Below, piece after piece: positions 11,462 through 20,678 of a DNA stretch of 64,000 nt; position 1 is the stretch's first letter; the number at the start of each line of letters is the position of its first letter. Below the pieces are notes generated by a model. The model did no database searches, had not been told where the DNA came from, and was given only the letters and a program-made list of their open reading frames with translations. Source of the DNA: Morganella morganii. GTDB lineage: Bacteria; Pseudomonadota; Gammaproteobacteria; Enterobacterales; Enterobacteriaceae. Made by a program: the position numbers and the translations under genes. The stretch is taken from the NCBI RefSeq assembly GCF_003996855.1, contig NZ_NRQY01000003.1:42536-106535 (forward strand), written 5' to 3'.

Positions 11462-12655
11462 ATGCGAAAAAACAGAGGCGTTCTACCTCTGGCGATGCTC
11501 GTTCTGTCCGGGAGCTTTCTGCTGTCCGGATGTGGTGAAGAGCAGAAGCAAGGAGGCGAAATGCCACCGCCGGATGTTAAAGTCGTCACACTGAAAGCTG
11601 CACCACTGACAGTGAGCACGGAATTACCGGGACGAACTTCTGCATACCGCATCGCGGAAGTGCGCCCTCAGGTCGGCGGCATTATTTTAAAACGCAACTA
11701 CAAAGAAGGAAGTGACGTCAAAGAAGGCGAATCGCTCTATCAAATTGATCCGGCTCCTTTTCAGGCTACGCTGAACAGCGCACAGGCTGAACTGGCAAAA
11801 GCCAGAGCAAATGCCGAACTGGCCCGCCTGACAGTGAACCGCTATAAACCGTTGCTGGGAACAAACTATATCAGCCGCCAGGACTATGACGAGGCGGTCT
11901 CCACACATGCACAGGCTCAGGCTGCGGTTCAGGCTGCACAGGCTGCGGTTCAGACTGCACAAATCAACCTGAACTACACCAAAGTCACCTCCCCGATTTC
12001 CGGTCTGTCCGGCAAATCAAACGTGACTGAAGGGGCATTAGTGTCAACGGGTCAGACCCAGCCACTGACACTGGTTCAGCAGATTGACCCTATCTATGTG
12101 GATGTGACTCAGTCCAGCGATGATTATCTGCGACTGAAACACGAAATCGCCAGCGGTGCCGTGGATAAAGAACAGGGTAAGGTTGCGGTCAGTCTTGTCA
12201 CCGCAGAGAACAAAGATTATATCCATAAAGGGTATCTGGAATTCTCCGACGTGACTGTCGACGAAACCACCGGCTCTATCACCATGCGTGCCGTGTTCCC
12301 GAACCCGCAGGAAACTCTGCTGCCGGGGATGTTTGTCCGCGCCCGCGTTGATGAAGGTGTGCGTCCTGACGCCATCCTGGTTCCTCAGCAGGGTGTTATC
12401 CGTACAGCAAAAGGCGGCGCAGTCGTTAACGTTGTGAACGCCAAAAATGAAATCGAAGTCCGTCCTGTCACTGTCGGTCAGTCTTACGGCAGCACATGGC
12501 TGATCACATCCGGTGTGAATGATGGTGAGCGCGTGGTGGTTGAAGGCTTCCAGAAAATCAAAGCGGGTGCTGCCGTTAAGGCAACAGAAGCAGATTTAAA
12601 TGCACAGCCGGCGGCTGCGCCGAAAAATACTGAATCTGCTCAGAAGTCCCAATAA
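11462..12655 (+). CDS. acrA: Multidrug efflux periplasmic adaptor AcrA
   Basis: AcrA bridges the AcrB pump and the TolC outer-membrane channel. The 397 residues equal E. coli AcrA. An N-terminal lipoprotein signal ends in lipobox LSGC with Cys24 as the lipidation site. Lipoyl-like, alpha-hairpin, beta-barrel (YVDVTQSSDDYLRL) and membrane-proximal domains follow in order. The alpha-hairpin contains two near-identical 21-base units encoding AAVQAAQ and AAVQTAQ. acrB starts 14 bases after the stop behind AGGAG. Regulated by the AcrR operator upstream. Confidence 0.97.
   Translation: MRKNRGVLPLAMLVLSGSFLLSGCGEEQKQGGEMPPPDVKVVTLKAAPLTVSTELPGRTSAYRIAEVRPQVGGIILKRNYKEGSDVKEGESLYQIDPAPFQATLNSAQAELAKARANAELARLTVNRYKPLLGTNYISRQDYDEAVSTHAQAQAAVQAAQAAVQTAQINLNYTKVTSPISGLSGKSNVTEGALVSTGQTQPLTLVQQIDPIYVDVTQSSDDYLRLKHEIASGAVDKEQGKVAVSLVTAENKDYIHKGYLEFSDVTVDETTGSITMRAVFPNPQETLLPGMFVRARVDEGVRPDAILVPQQGVIRTAKGGAVVNVVNAKNEIEVRPVTVGQSYGSTWLITSGVNDGERVVVEGFQKIKAGAAVKATEADLNAQPAAAPKNTESAQKSQ
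11921..11962 (+). repeat. Tandem 21-bp repeat in acrA hairpin region
   Basis: Two adjacent 21-base units (11921-11941 and 11942-11962) are identical except at two positions. They encode successive coiled-coil heptads AAVQAAQ and AAVQTAQ. E. coli AcrA has equivalent heptads (AAVTAAK, AAVETA) but without, as far as I recall, such close nucleotide identity. In-frame gain or loss of a unit would change hairpin length by one heptad. Confidence 0.7.
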
Positions 12656-12669
12656 GGAGTCAGTGATTC

Positions 12670-15600
12670 ATGCCAAAGTTTTTTATTGAAAGACCGATAT
12701 TTGCATGGGTAATCGCCATTATTACCATGCTTGCAGGTCTGTTGGCGATCATGAAGTTGCCTGTGGCACAGTATCCGACTGTTGCGCCGCCGACAATTTC
12801 AATTTCCGCAAACTATCCGGGCGCGGATGCCGAAACAGTTCAGAACACGGTAACCCAGGTTATCGAACAGAACATGAACGGTATCGACAAAATGGTGTAC
12901 ATGTCTTCAACCAGTGACTCAGCGGGTAACATGAATATCTCGCTGACCTTTGAAGCTGACGCCAACCCGGATATTGCCCAGGTTCAGGTACAAAACAAAC
13001 TCCAGCTGGCGATGCCGTTACTTCCGCAGGAAGTTCAGCAACAGGGGATCACGGTTGAGAAATCAGCCAGTTCATTTCTGCTGGTGGCCGGTTTTATCTC
13101 TGAAGATGGCACAATGTCACAAAATGACATTGCGGACTATGTCGGCTCCAACATCAAAGACCCGATCAGCCGTGTCGGCGGTGTGGGTGAAACGCAGCTG
13201 TTCGGCAGTCAGTACGCAATGCGTATCTGGCTTGACCCGGATAAACTGGTGAAATACAACCTGAGTACTATTGATATCATCAGTGCCATTCAGGTACAGA
13301 ACAACCAGGTTGCCGCCGGTCAGCTGGGGGGAACCCCGCCGGTACAAAACCAGCGCCTGAACGCCTCGATCATTGCACAAACCCGTCTGAACAGTCCTGA
13401 GCAGTTTCAGGAAATTATGCTGCGGGTTAATACTGACGGTTCCGTTGTTCGTCTGAAAGACGTGGCATATGTTGAACTGGGCGCGGAAAACTACGGCACG
13501 ATTGCCCGCTATAACGGGAAACCGGCCGCCGGTATCGGTATTAAGCTGGCAACAGGCGCCAACGCCCTGGATACCGCCAAAGCCGTCCGCGACACATTAA
13601 ATGATATGTCCGCATTTTTCCCAGACGGACTGGCAGTCGTTTATCCGTACGATACAACACCATTCGTTAAAATCTCCATTTTCGAAGTGGTGAAAACACT
13701 GGTCGAAGCGATCATGCTGGTGTTTGTGGTGATGTATCTGTTCCTGCAAAACTTCCGTGCGACACTAATCCCGACTATCGCCGTACCGGTGGTACTGCTG
13801 GGGACCTTTGCCACCCTTGCCGCATTCGGGTATTCGATAAATACCCTGACAATGTTCGCGATGGTGCTCGCAATCGGTCTTCTTGTGGATGACGCCATCG
13901 TGGTAGTGGAAAACGTCGAGCGTGTAATGCAGGAGACAGGCCTGCCGCCGAAAGAAGCCACAAAAGTGTCGATGGTTCAGATCCAGAGTGCTCTGGTCGG
14001 TATTGCCATGGTACTGTCAGCGGTATTTATTCCGATGGCCTTCTTCGGCGGGTCAACCGGGGCAATCTACCGTCAGTTCTCGATAACGATTGTCTCCGCG
14101 ATGGTACTTTCTGTTTTCGTGGCACTGATCCTGACACCGGCACTGTGCGCCACCATGCTTAAACCGATTACCAAAGGCAGCCACGGCACACAAACCGGGT
14201 TCTTCGGCTGGTTTAACCGTGTGTTTGAAAAGCAGACCAACCACTATACCAACAGTGTCGGCCGTATGCTGCGTGGTACAGGGCGTTACCTGCTGATCTA
14301 TGTTCTGCTGGTTGCAGGCATGATCTTCATGTTTACCCGTCTGCCGACATCGTTCCTGCCTGAAGAGGACCAGGGGGTACTGCTGACCATGGTTCAGTTA
14401 TCTCCGGGTTCCACACAGGAACAAACTCAGACTGTTCTTGATGGTGTCAGTAAGTACTATCTGGAAGATGAGAAAAAAGTGGTTGAATCTGTCTTTACCG
14501 TTAACGGCTTCGGCTTTGCGGGTCAGGGACAGAACATGGGTCTGGCGTTTGTCGTTCTGAAAAACTGGGACGAACGTAAAGCGAAAGAAGATAAAGTGGA
14601 AGCCGTCGTCGCACGTGCCAACCAGCACTTCTTTACCGATACCTCCGCCATGATTTTCGCGGTAAACATTCCGCCGATTGTGGAACTGGGTTCATCCAGC
14701 GGCTTCGACCTCGAACTGATGGATAACGCCAACCAGGGTCACGAAGCACTGACAGCAGCCCGTAACCAGTTGCTGAAAATGGCAGGTGAGCATCCGGATA
14801 TGCTGGTTCAGGTACGTCCGAACGGGATGGAAGATACGTCACAGTATCATATCCATGTCGACCAGCAGAAAGCCGAGGCATTAGGGGTTGATATCAAAAC
14901 CATCAACGCCGCGCTGAGCACCATGTTCGGCGGCAGCTACGTCAACGACTTTATCGACCGCGGTCGCGTGAAGAAAGTATACGTGCAGGCTGATGCCCCG
15001 TTCCGTATGCAGCCGAAAAATATTGCCGAGCAGTATGTCCGCAATAACAAAGGCCAGATGGTACCATTCTCCGCCTTTATCGATACGCAAAAGGATCCGT
15101 GGACCTTCGGTTCACCGCGCCTCGAACGTTATAACGGTATTCCTGCCATGCAGATTCAGGGCAGCGCCGCAGAAGGTAAAAGTAGTGGTGATGCAATGGC
15201 ACTGATGGAAAGCATGGCAAAAGAACTGCCGCAGGGCTTCGGTGTCGAGTGGACAGGTATGTCTTACCAGGAAAAACTGTCCGGTAACCAGGCTCCTGCA
15301 CTGTATACCATCTCTCTGATTGTGGTCTTCCTCTGTCTGGCGGCCCTGTATGAAAGCTGGTCAGTTCCGTTCTCTGTTATGCTGGTGGTTCCGCTCGGGA
15401 TTATCGGTGCACTGTTACTGACGCATGCCCGCGGACTGGATAACGACGTGTACTTCAAAGTCGGCCTGCTGACGACCATCGGGCTGTCGGCGAAGAACGC
15501 CATCCTGATCGTGGAATTTGCCAAAGACCTGATGGAGAAAGAAGGTAAAGGGCTGATTGAGGCAACACTGGAAGCCGTTAAGATGCGTCTGCGTCCTATT

Positions 15601-15846
15601 CTGATGACATCACTGGCCTTTATGCTCGGGGTTATTCCGTTAGTCCTGAGTAATGGCGCCGGTTCCGGTGCACAGAACGCCGTTGGTACCGGGGTATTCG
15701 GTGGTATGATCGCCGCGACCTCACTGGCTATCTTCTTCGTGCCGGTCTTCTATGTGGTTATCCGCCGCCGCTTCAGTAAGAAGAATGATGACATTGAGCA
15801 TGCTCATGCGGTAACGCAGAAGAGCGATAGTCCTGACGGGTTTTAA
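12670..15846 (+). CDS. acrB: RND multidrug efflux pump AcrB
   Basis: AcrB is the proton-driven inner-membrane drug exporter of the AcrAB-TolC complex. At 1058 residues it is nine longer than E. coli AcrB. The start [16 protein letters not shown] and twelve-span RND layout are standard; the proton-relay pair Asp407-Asp408 falls in [15 protein letters not shown], and the second-half motif [15 protein letters not shown] carries the key lysine. The C-terminal tail is charged and variable ([13 protein letters not shown]). It is cotranscribed with acrA and followed by a strong terminator. Confidence 0.98.
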   Translation: MPKFFIERPIFAWVIAIITMLAGLLAIMKLPVAQYPTVAPPTISISANYPGADAETVQNTVTQVIEQNMNGIDKMVYMSSTSDSAGNMNISLTFEADANPDIAQVQVQNKLQLAMPLLPQEVQQQGITVEKSASSFLLVAGFISEDGTMSQNDIADYVGSNIKDPISRVGGVGETQLFGSQYAMRIWLDPDKLVKYNLSTIDIISAIQVQNNQVAAGQLGGTPPVQNQRLNASIIAQTRLNSPEQFQEIMLRVNTDGSVVRLKDVAYVELGAENYGTIARYNGKPAAGIGIKLATGANALDTAKAVRDTLNDMSAFFPDGLAVVYPYDTTPFVKISIFEVVKTLVEAIMLVFVVMYLFLQNFRATLIPTIAVPVVLLGTFATLAAFGYSINTLTMFAMVLAIGLLVDDAIVVVENVERVMQETGLPPKEATKVSMVQIQSALVGIAMVLSAVFIPMAFFGGSTGAIYRQFSITIVSAMVLSVFVALILTPALCATMLKPITKGSHGTQTGFFGWFNRVFEKQTNHYTNSVGRMLRGTGRYLLIYVLLVAGMIFMFTRLPTSFLPEEDQGVLLTMVQLSPGSTQEQTQTVLDGVSKYYLEDEKKVVESVFTVNGFGFAGQGQNMGLAFVVLKNWDERKAKEDKVEAVVARANQHFFTDTSAMIFAVNIPPIVELGSSSGFDLELMDNANQGHEALTAARNQLLKMAGEHPDMLVQVRPNGMEDTSQYHIHVDQQKAEALGVDIKTINAALSTMFGGSYVNDFIDRGRVKKVYVQADAPFRMQPKNIAEQYVRNNKGQMVPFSAFIDTQKDPWTFGSPRLERYNGIPAMQIQGSAAEGKSSGDAMALMESMAKELPQGFGVEWTGMSYQEKLSGNQAPALYTISLIVVFLCLAALYESWSVPFSVMLVVPLGIIGALLLTHARGLDNDVYFKVGLLTTIGLSAKNAILIVEFAKDLMEKEGKGLIEATLEAVKMRLRPILMTSLAFMLGVIPLVLSNGAGSGAQNAVGTGVFGGMIAATSLAIFFVPVFYVVIRRRFSKKNDDIEHAHAVTQKSDSPDGF

Positions 15847-15860
15847 TCCTGCTTAAACAT

Positions 15861-15895
15861 AAAAAGGTCACTGATGTGACCTTTTTTATTTTTTT
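15861..15895 (+). terminator. Terminator of acrAB
   Basis: An 11-bp stem AAAAAGGTCAC (15861-15871) pairs with GTGACCTTTTT (15876-15886) around a TGAT loop, followed by a T-rich tract to 15895. It starts 15 bases after the acrB stop. Confidence 0.92.
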
Positions 15896-16407
15896 GTCAT
15901 GATGAATATTTTTAAATTTGAGTAAGAAGAACTTAAATAAACAATAGATAAATGTAAATTATAACATTTTGCAAATGTAAGGTTTCGTCATAACACGTTA
16001 TGATTCCCCTCATTTCCTTCCCATAAAAATCCAGTAAATTTAAGAAGATGAGTAATTACAGCGGGTACAGCTGCGCATTTATTCTGCATTTAAATTTACT
16101 TTTTTTGTATTTTGGCTAGTGACAAGCGCCGAAATAGTGTTATATTACTAATAGGGTTAAATCAGACCTTTTTATTCACGTATTTTTCCGGAACATCACG
16201 TTCACTGACTGAAACAGATTAACACGTAATCAGCGTCTGGTTATCCACTTGTGCTGAACAGAACTTTACATTACCTTTATTTATAATTAAACGCGGATGA
16301 TATATATAATATACCGACGTCGATAGCGTAATAACTTACTCATCTGTTAATTATAATTTAACGTTTTTCAGCGCCTTATCATTCCCGGCTACATTCAGGA
16401 GGTGATT
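15896..16407. other. AT-rich gap between acrB and tomB; no gene seen
   Basis: About 510 bases without a credible coding frame. The stretch is strongly AT-rich compared with its neighbours, with repeated T- and A-tracts. Apart from the candidate tomB promoter near 16119-16146, I recognise no RNA gene or repeat. An H-NS/Hha-bound silencing region is plausible for this locus but is inference. Confidence 0.5.
16119..16146 (+). promoter_or_regulatory. Candidate tomB-hha promoter
   Basis: GTGACA (16119-16124, five of six to the -35 consensus) and TATATT (16141-16146) are 16 bases apart. If used, the tomB leader would be about 250 bases. Other TATAAT-like boxes near 16300-16315 are alternatives, so this assignment is tentative. 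Confidence 0.4.
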
Positions 16408-16767
16408 ATGGACGAGTATTCTCCACGAAATTACGATATTGCGGTACTGAAGTATCTGTGTGATGAACTTTGCCGTGAAGGCACGCAAACTCTCATCAGA
16501 AGCAATAATTATTGGGTTAATGATTTAGCCTCAGATTCAAACTTAAAACTTAACGAATTATTAAGCTACATTGCTGACGTGGCCTGGAGTTTTAAGATAA
16601 AGCATACACAAAATAAGGATCTCATCTCATTTGTCGATGAATACATCGATGAAACTTACGCGCTGTTTGGTCAGATGGAAGTTTCATTTAATGATGTTGA
16701 GGAATGGAAAAAGATGGCATCACTGGTAAGCGGTATGCTGACCAGCGAGGGACATCTTGTCCACTAA
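16408..16767 (+). CDS. tomB: Hha toxicity modulator TomB
   Basis: The 119-residue protein begins MDEYSPRNYDIAVLKYLC and matches TomB (YbaJ, 124 residues in E. coli), the acidic partner that counteracts Hha and influences biofilm formation and conjugation. The match is best in the N-terminal half (WVND, KLNELLSYIA, DEYIDETY); the C-terminus is divergent. The ATG lies 6 bases after a strong AGGAGGTG; a GTG two codons earlier is part of that site and was rejected. hha follows 60 bases later, so the two form an operon. Confidence 0.92.
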   Translation: MDEYSPRNYDIAVLKYLCDELCREGTQTLIRSNNYWVNDLASDSNLKLNELLSYIADVAWSFKIKHTQNKDLISFVDEYIDETYALFGQMEVSFNDVEEWKKMASLVSGMLTSEGHLVH

Positions 16768-16827
16768 CGGAATACAGACTTATATATCAGTATATTGCGT
16801 ACTAATAACTCAGCAAGAAGATAACAT

Positions 16828-17034
16828 ATGATGACTAAAATTGACTATCTCATGCGCTTACGTAAGTGCACTTCTATCGAGACACTGGAACGTGTCATTG
16901 AGAAAAATAAATATGAACTGACTGATGACGAGCTGGAGGTTTTTTATTCAGCCGCAGATCATCGTCTGGCCGAATTAACCATGAATAAACTGTATGACAA
17001 AATCCCGGCATCCGTCTGGAAATTTGTCCGTTAA
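16828..17034 (+). CDS. hha: Haemolysin expression modulator Hha (YmoA family)
   Basis: A 68-residue protein that matches Hha/YmoA almost throughout: [44 protein letters not shown]. Family members bind H-NS and help silence horizontally acquired and AT-rich genes in response to temperature and osmolarity. Two consecutive ATGs exist; the second would give the YmoA-like start MTKIDYL. It is downstream of tomB. The N-terminus is shorter than in E. coli Hha and resembles the Yersinia protein. Confidence 0.95.
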   Translation: MMTKIDYLMRLRKCTSIETLERVIEKNKYELTDDELEVFYSAADHRLAELTMNKLYDKIPASVWKFVR

Positions 17035-17560
17035 TTCAGCCTGCTGTAACCGCCTCTCTTTCAGGCAATAGTTCTTATTTTTAGTGATCACGGCCAAAGG
17101 CACAGCTGACTGACTTTGGCTTTCGATCATGCCCGCTATTTACCCCGCTATTTTTTGCATATATTACGATACTGATATTGTTTATAACAAAAGTATATAT
17201 TTTATGTTTTTTTCACTCACCAGATTATTAAATGTTGATACGCATTTATTAAACACAGAGCATACCAAAAATTTCATTTTCACTTTCTACCACTATAACG
17301 GGTTAAATCAAAAATACGTTTTTTATCTAATCATGCGGTTTTAAGTGAAACATTCTCTTTTACACTGAGAACATAAAACAAATTTCACTCCTGTTACTAT
17401 ATTCTTATATCTGATGTTACCCGCTGAAAACCCCGGTTTGTGCTGACAGGGATAATATTAAATTATTGATACTGGAATAATATGCGCAGAATGAATAACA
17501 GACGTGACCACCTGTGCGGACAGAGGTGTTCAGAATCAATAACGGGGTAATAATAGCGAC
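17035..17560. other. AT-rich gap after hha; no gene seen
   Basis: Roughly 525 bases. A 7-bp inverted repeat GCCAAAG/CTTTGGC (17093-17099 and 17114-17120) with a 14-base loop is the only hairpin I can support; it lacks a T-run directly after it. A short open frame of 71 codons (17129-17344) is a low-complexity, Tyr/Phe-rich product of AT-rich sequence without a ribosome-binding site and is not called. Confidence 0.5.
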
Positions 17561-17575
17561 AGGTAAAGCAGAAAT

Positions 17576-17689
17576 GGGTGGGGGCCTTGCCAGCGACATC
17601 CCGGCACACAATTCCCCTGCTATGGCTGCTTCCTTCCGGATCTGACCGAGTTAACAAGTTCATGTTGCGGGAGAACCAACAAAGCCCCC
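17576..17689 (-). ncRNA. ffs: 4.5S RNA of the signal recognition particle
   Basis: Read on the minus strand, the 114-base segment starts GGGGGCTTTGTTGGTTCTCC and ends GGCCCCCACCC, with the two ends pairing, and contains the conserved GGTCAGATCCGGAAGGAAGC tetraloop domain that binds Ffh. Length equals E. coli 4.5S RNA. It directs inner-membrane and secreted proteins to SecYEG. Its place near tesB is as in E. coli. A promoter with a GC-rich discriminator lies upstream, leaving about 23 bases of leader that RNase P would remove, as known in E. coli. Confidence 0.97.
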
Positions 17690-17718
17690 ATAGGAACCCT
17701 CAATAATGAGGCGGTGCC

Positions 17719-17747
17719 ATTATCCGGGATCAGCACTGAAATAGCAA
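17719..17747 (-). promoter_or_regulatory. Promoter of ffs
   Basis: On the minus strand TTGCTA (17747-17742), a 17-base spacer and GATAAT (17724-17719) are followed by GGCACCGCC, a GC-rich discriminator typical of stable-RNA promoters. The predicted start, around 17712, gives a 5' leader of about 23 bases before mature 4.5S RNA. Confidence 0.7.
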
Positions 17748-17905
17748 GGCACCCGGGACTGACCGCTGTAATTTTACACACCACTGACACAAACATACGC
17801 ATCTGCCGGTCAGGAACCGCACATAACGGCGGTTTATCATTTTTCAATTGCACCGGCAGCGATTAGAATGAGCGGTTCCTGCTGAAAATATAAATAAGGG
17901 TAACT

Positions 17906-18769
17906 ATGAGCCTGGCATTAGAAAACCTGCTAAACCTGATGGCACTCGAAAAACTCGAAGACGGGTTATTCCGGGGGCAAAGTGAAGATCTCGGCCTGCC
18001 CCAGGTCTTTGGCGGACAAGTTGCCGGACAGGCACTGTATGCAGCGGGACAGACCGTTCCGGCTGAGCGCCGCGTTCACTCATTCCACAGCTACTTTCTG
18101 CGGCCGGGCGACAGCCATAAACCGATTATTTATGATACGGAAAATCTGCGTGACGGCAAAAGCTTCAGCGCCCGCCGTGTCAGCGCCATTCAGAACGGAA
18201 AACCGATTTTCTATATGACCGCCTCTTTCCAGGGGGAAGAGAGCAGTTTTGAGCATCAGAATGCGATGCCGGACGTTGCCGGCCCTGACGGACTGGCTTC
18301 CGAAACAGATATCGCGCGGAAAATTGCGGCTAATCTGCCGCCGAAGATGCAGGCACTGTTTCTGCGGGAGCAGGCCATTGAATGGCGCCCGGTACGGTTT
18401 TACAGCCCGTTTCAGAACCCGGAGAATCCGCCGGTGCGTTATACCTGGCTGAAAACCAACGGTAAAATGCCGGATGATCAGGCGCTGCATCAGTATCTGC
18501 TCAGTTATGCCTCTGATTATAATTTCCTGCCGACTGCCCTTCAGCCGCACGGCTACGGCTTTATGCAGCCGGAAATTCAGATTGCTACTATTGATCACTC
18601 CATGTGGTATCACCGCCCGTTCCGGCTGGATGAATGGCTGCTGTATGCTGTGGAAAGCCCGACCGCCTCCGGCGGGCGCGGATTTGTCCGTGGTCACTTC
18701 TACAATCAGGCCGGTGTGCTGGTTGCCTCTACTGTCCAGGAAGGTGTTCTGCGCTTACGGGATCTGTAA
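17906..18769 (+). CDS. tesB: Acyl-CoA thioesterase II
   Basis: TesB hydrolyses a broad range of acyl-CoAs to free acids in the cytoplasm. The 287-residue product has a double hot-dog fold. The E. coli catalytic residues fall at the same numbers: Asp204 in YASDYNF, Thr228 in ATIDHS, and the Gln in [16 protein letters not shown] near residue 36 is also conserved. ATG follows AAGGG at five bases. It is convergent with amtB, separated by a bidirectional terminator. E. coli has ybaY between tesB and ffs; it is absent. Confidence 0.97.
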   Translation: MSLALENLLNLMALEKLEDGLFRGQSEDLGLPQVFGGQVAGQALYAAGQTVPAERRVHSFHSYFLRPGDSHKPIIYDTENLRDGKSFSARRVSAIQNGKPIFYMTASFQGEESSFEHQNAMPDVAGPDGLASETDIARKIAANLPPKMQALFLREQAIEWRPVRFYSPFQNPENPPVRYTWLKTNGKMPDDQALHQYLLSYASDYNFLPTALQPHGYGFMQPEIQIATIDHSMWYHRPFRLDEWLLYAVESPTASGGRGFVRGHFYNQAGVLVASTVQEGVLRLRDL

Positions 18770-18781
18770 ATACCGCCGGTA

Positions 18782-18826
18782 AAAAAAGCCCCGCTGCACA
18801 TTTGTGAGCGGGGGCTTACTTTTTTG
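18782..18826. terminator. Bidirectional terminator between tesB and amtB
   Basis: Stem AAGCCCCGCT (18786-18795) pairs with AGCGGGGGCTT (18807-18817, one bulged G), with an A-run before and T-run after, so it can end both convergent transcripts. Confidence 0.9.
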
Positions 18827-18829
18827 CAG

Positions 18830-20119
18830 CTATGAACGGTTATAAGCCTGTTCACCGTGAGCACTGATATCCAGCCCGTTAATCTCATCCTCTTCTGTGC
18901 AGCGCACACCGGTTGTCAGTGCCGCGCATTTGAATGCGATGTAAGTAATCACTCCGCTCCAGAGCATGGTAACCAGGATGCTTTCTGCCTGAATCCATAC
19001 CTGATGCAGCATAGTGACACCTTTTGCATAGCCGGTACCGCCGAGTGCCGATGCCGTAAAAATGCCGGTCAGCAAACATCCGGCGATACCGCAGACGCCG
19101 TGAATACCGAAGACATCACAGACATCATCCACTTTCAGGCGGCGTTTCAGTGCGGTGACACCCCAGTAACCGGCAATTCCGCTGACCAGTCCGATGACAA
19201 CTGCTCCCGGCACACCCACCGTCCCGGCAGCCGGTGTGATCCCGACCAGACCGCCGATACAGCCGGAACACGCACCGAGAAGTGAGGGCTTACCCCGCAT
19301 GCACCACTCTGCAATCACCCACGCCAGCACTCCCGCGGCTACCGCAATCACAGTATTCAGAAAAGCCAGTGCCGCAATACCATCCGGTTTTCCGGCCGAT
19401 CCGGCGTTAAACCCGAACCAGCCGATATAAAGGATCGCCGTACCGGTAAATACCATCGGCAGACTGTGCGGTTTGGTGGCGGTTTTTCCCGGTAACAGGC
19501 GCGGTCCTAACAGGTAAGCACCCACTAACCCGGCGACCGCCGCATTGATATGCACCACGGTTCCCCCGGCAAAATCCAGTGCACCATCTTTCGCCAGCCA
19601 GCCGCCGCCCCAGACCATGTGCGCCATCGGCACATACGCCAGAGAGAACCAGATAACCGTAAATAACAGAAAGGCGGTAAATTTGATCCGCTCCGCCAGT
19701 GCACCGGTGATAAGCGCAACTGTTATCGCTGCAAAAGATCCCTGAAAAATAACGTGTGTCAGCTGACTGATACTGCCGCTGTTACTGACCGGCGTGATCC
19801 CGCTAAGAAATACATGAGACAAACCGCCAATCACACCATTTCCGTCAGAAAATGCCATGCTGTAGCCATAAAAAACCCATAACAGCAACACGAGTGCGAA
19901 ACTGGCAATAACCTGAGTCATCACTGACAATACGTTCTCACGCCGCACCAGTCCGCCGTAAAATAAGGCGATACCGGGCAGTGTCATAAAATACACCAGT
20001 GCGGCACAGATCAGCATAAAACCATTATCCGCGCGATCCATCCCTTCCGTTGCACTGAATGCCTGAATCGGCAGCAGCGCGGACATCACTACAGGCAATA
20101 CCATTTTTCGTTTCATCAT
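18830..20119 (-). CDS. amtB: Ammonium transporter AmtB
   Basis: AmtB is a trimeric inner-membrane ammonium channel. The 429-residue product (E. coli 428) has a signal-like N-terminus and eleven predicted spans. The twin pore histidines are visible in AHMVWGGG and FGIHGVCGI, and FYGGLVRRENVLS and GGTVVHINA are typical. The start is the first of two ATGs behind GGAG; the open frame continues upstream through glnK in another frame and that extension is spurious. It follows glnK by 19 bases, giving the widespread glnK-amtB operon in which GlnK plugs the channel. Confidence 0.97.
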   Translation of the reverse strand: MMKRKMVLPVVMSALLPIQAFSATEGMDRADNGFMLICAALVYFMTLPGIALFYGGLVRRENVLSVMTQVIASFALVLLLWVFYGYSMAFSDGNGVIGGLSHVFLSGITPVSNSGSISQLTHVIFQGSFAAITVALITGALAERIKFTAFLLFTVIWFSLAYVPMAHMVWGGGWLAKDGALDFAGGTVVHINAAVAGLVGAYLLGPRLLPGKTATKPHSLPMVFTGTAILYIGWFGFNAGSAGKPDGIAALAFLNTVIAVAAGVLAWVIAEWCMRGKPSLLGACSGCIGGLVGITPAAGTVGVPGAVVIGLVSGIAGYWGVTALKRRLKVDDVCDVFGIHGVCGIAGCLLTGIFTASALGGTGYAKGVTMLHQVWIQAESILVTMLWSGVITYIAFKCAALTTGVRCTEEDEINGLDISAHGEQAYNRS

Positions 20120-20138
20120 CTGAGTATCTCCGCGCGGT

Positions 20139-20477
20139 TTAAATGGCGTCATCATTTTGCTCACCGGTACGGATCCGTACCGCCTGAGTAATTTTTGAAA
20201 CAAATATTTTCCCGTCACCGATACTGCCCGTGTATGCCGAGCGGCAAATCGCCTCAATAATGCGATCAAGGGAATCATCAGGCACAACAATGTTAATCTG
20301 TGTCTTCGGCAGAAAATCCGTGCTGTACTCCTCTCCCCGGTACAGTTCAGTATGCCCCTTCTGTCTGCCCGCGCCCCGCACTTCCAGTACCGTTAATCCC
20401 TGAATACCTTCTTCGTTCAGCGCATCTCTGACGTCATTAAGTTTAAAAGGCTTGATGATGGCCATTATCATTTTCAT
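20139..20477 (-). CDS. glnK: Nitrogen regulatory PII protein GlnK
   Basis: GlnK is a trimeric signal protein that binds ATP/ADP and 2-oxoglutarate and, when unmodified, blocks AmtB. The 112 residues equal the E. coli protein. The uridylylated Tyr51 is present in the T-loop (RGEEYSTDF), with the family signatures RGAGRQKGHTELYRG and GSIGDGKIFV. It is first in the glnK-amtB operon and has a sigma-54 promoter upstream, consistent with NtrC activation under nitrogen limitation. Confidence 0.97.
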   Translation of the reverse strand: MKMIMAIIKPFKLNDVRDALNEEGIQGLTVLEVRGAGRQKGHTELYRGEEYSTDFLPKTQINIVVPDDSLDRIIEAICRSAYTGSIGDGKIFVSKITQAVRIRTGEQNDDAI

Positions 20478-20518
20478 CGCATTCTCCGCTTCAGGTTGCT
20501 GTGGTCCTGCGGATAAAT

Positions 20519-20534
20519 TGCAAAAGTAATGCCA
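20519..20534 (-). promoter_or_regulatory. Sigma-54 promoter of glnK-amtB
   Basis: On the minus strand TGGCAT (20534-20529), five bases, then TTGCA (20523-20519) match the RpoN -24/-12 consensus TGGCAC-N5-TTGCW with one mismatch. It is about 45 bases upstream of glnK. Weak NtrC-like half-sites with TGCACC lie around 20650-20680, beyond the mdlB terminator; these are uncertain. Confidence 0.85.
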
Positions 20535-20580
20535 ATAAGCGGAATAAAAATTAAATCTATTGATAACAACGAAATAGAAA

Positions 20581-20613
20581 CAAAAAAGGTGTCTGATTCA
20601 TCAGACACCTTTT
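20581..20613 (-). terminator. Terminator after mdlB
   Basis: A 13-bp perfect stem, AAAAGGTGTCTGA (20584-20596) and its complement (20601-20613) around TTCA, runs into a T-run on the minus strand. It insulates glnK from mdlAB transcription. Confidence 0.9.
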
Positions 20614-20678
20614 CCGGTAACGGGGGGATTGCACTTATTTACAGCAGCATGCACCCATTTTCGTGAACGATCTCACAA

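Noticed and set aside
17129..17344. 71-codon frame in the gap after hha
   Set aside because: AT-rich, low-complexity product without a ribosome-binding site or family match.
20120..20290. 57-codon N-terminal extension of amtB
   Set aside because: It overlaps glnK in another frame; the family start and GGAG site are at 20119.
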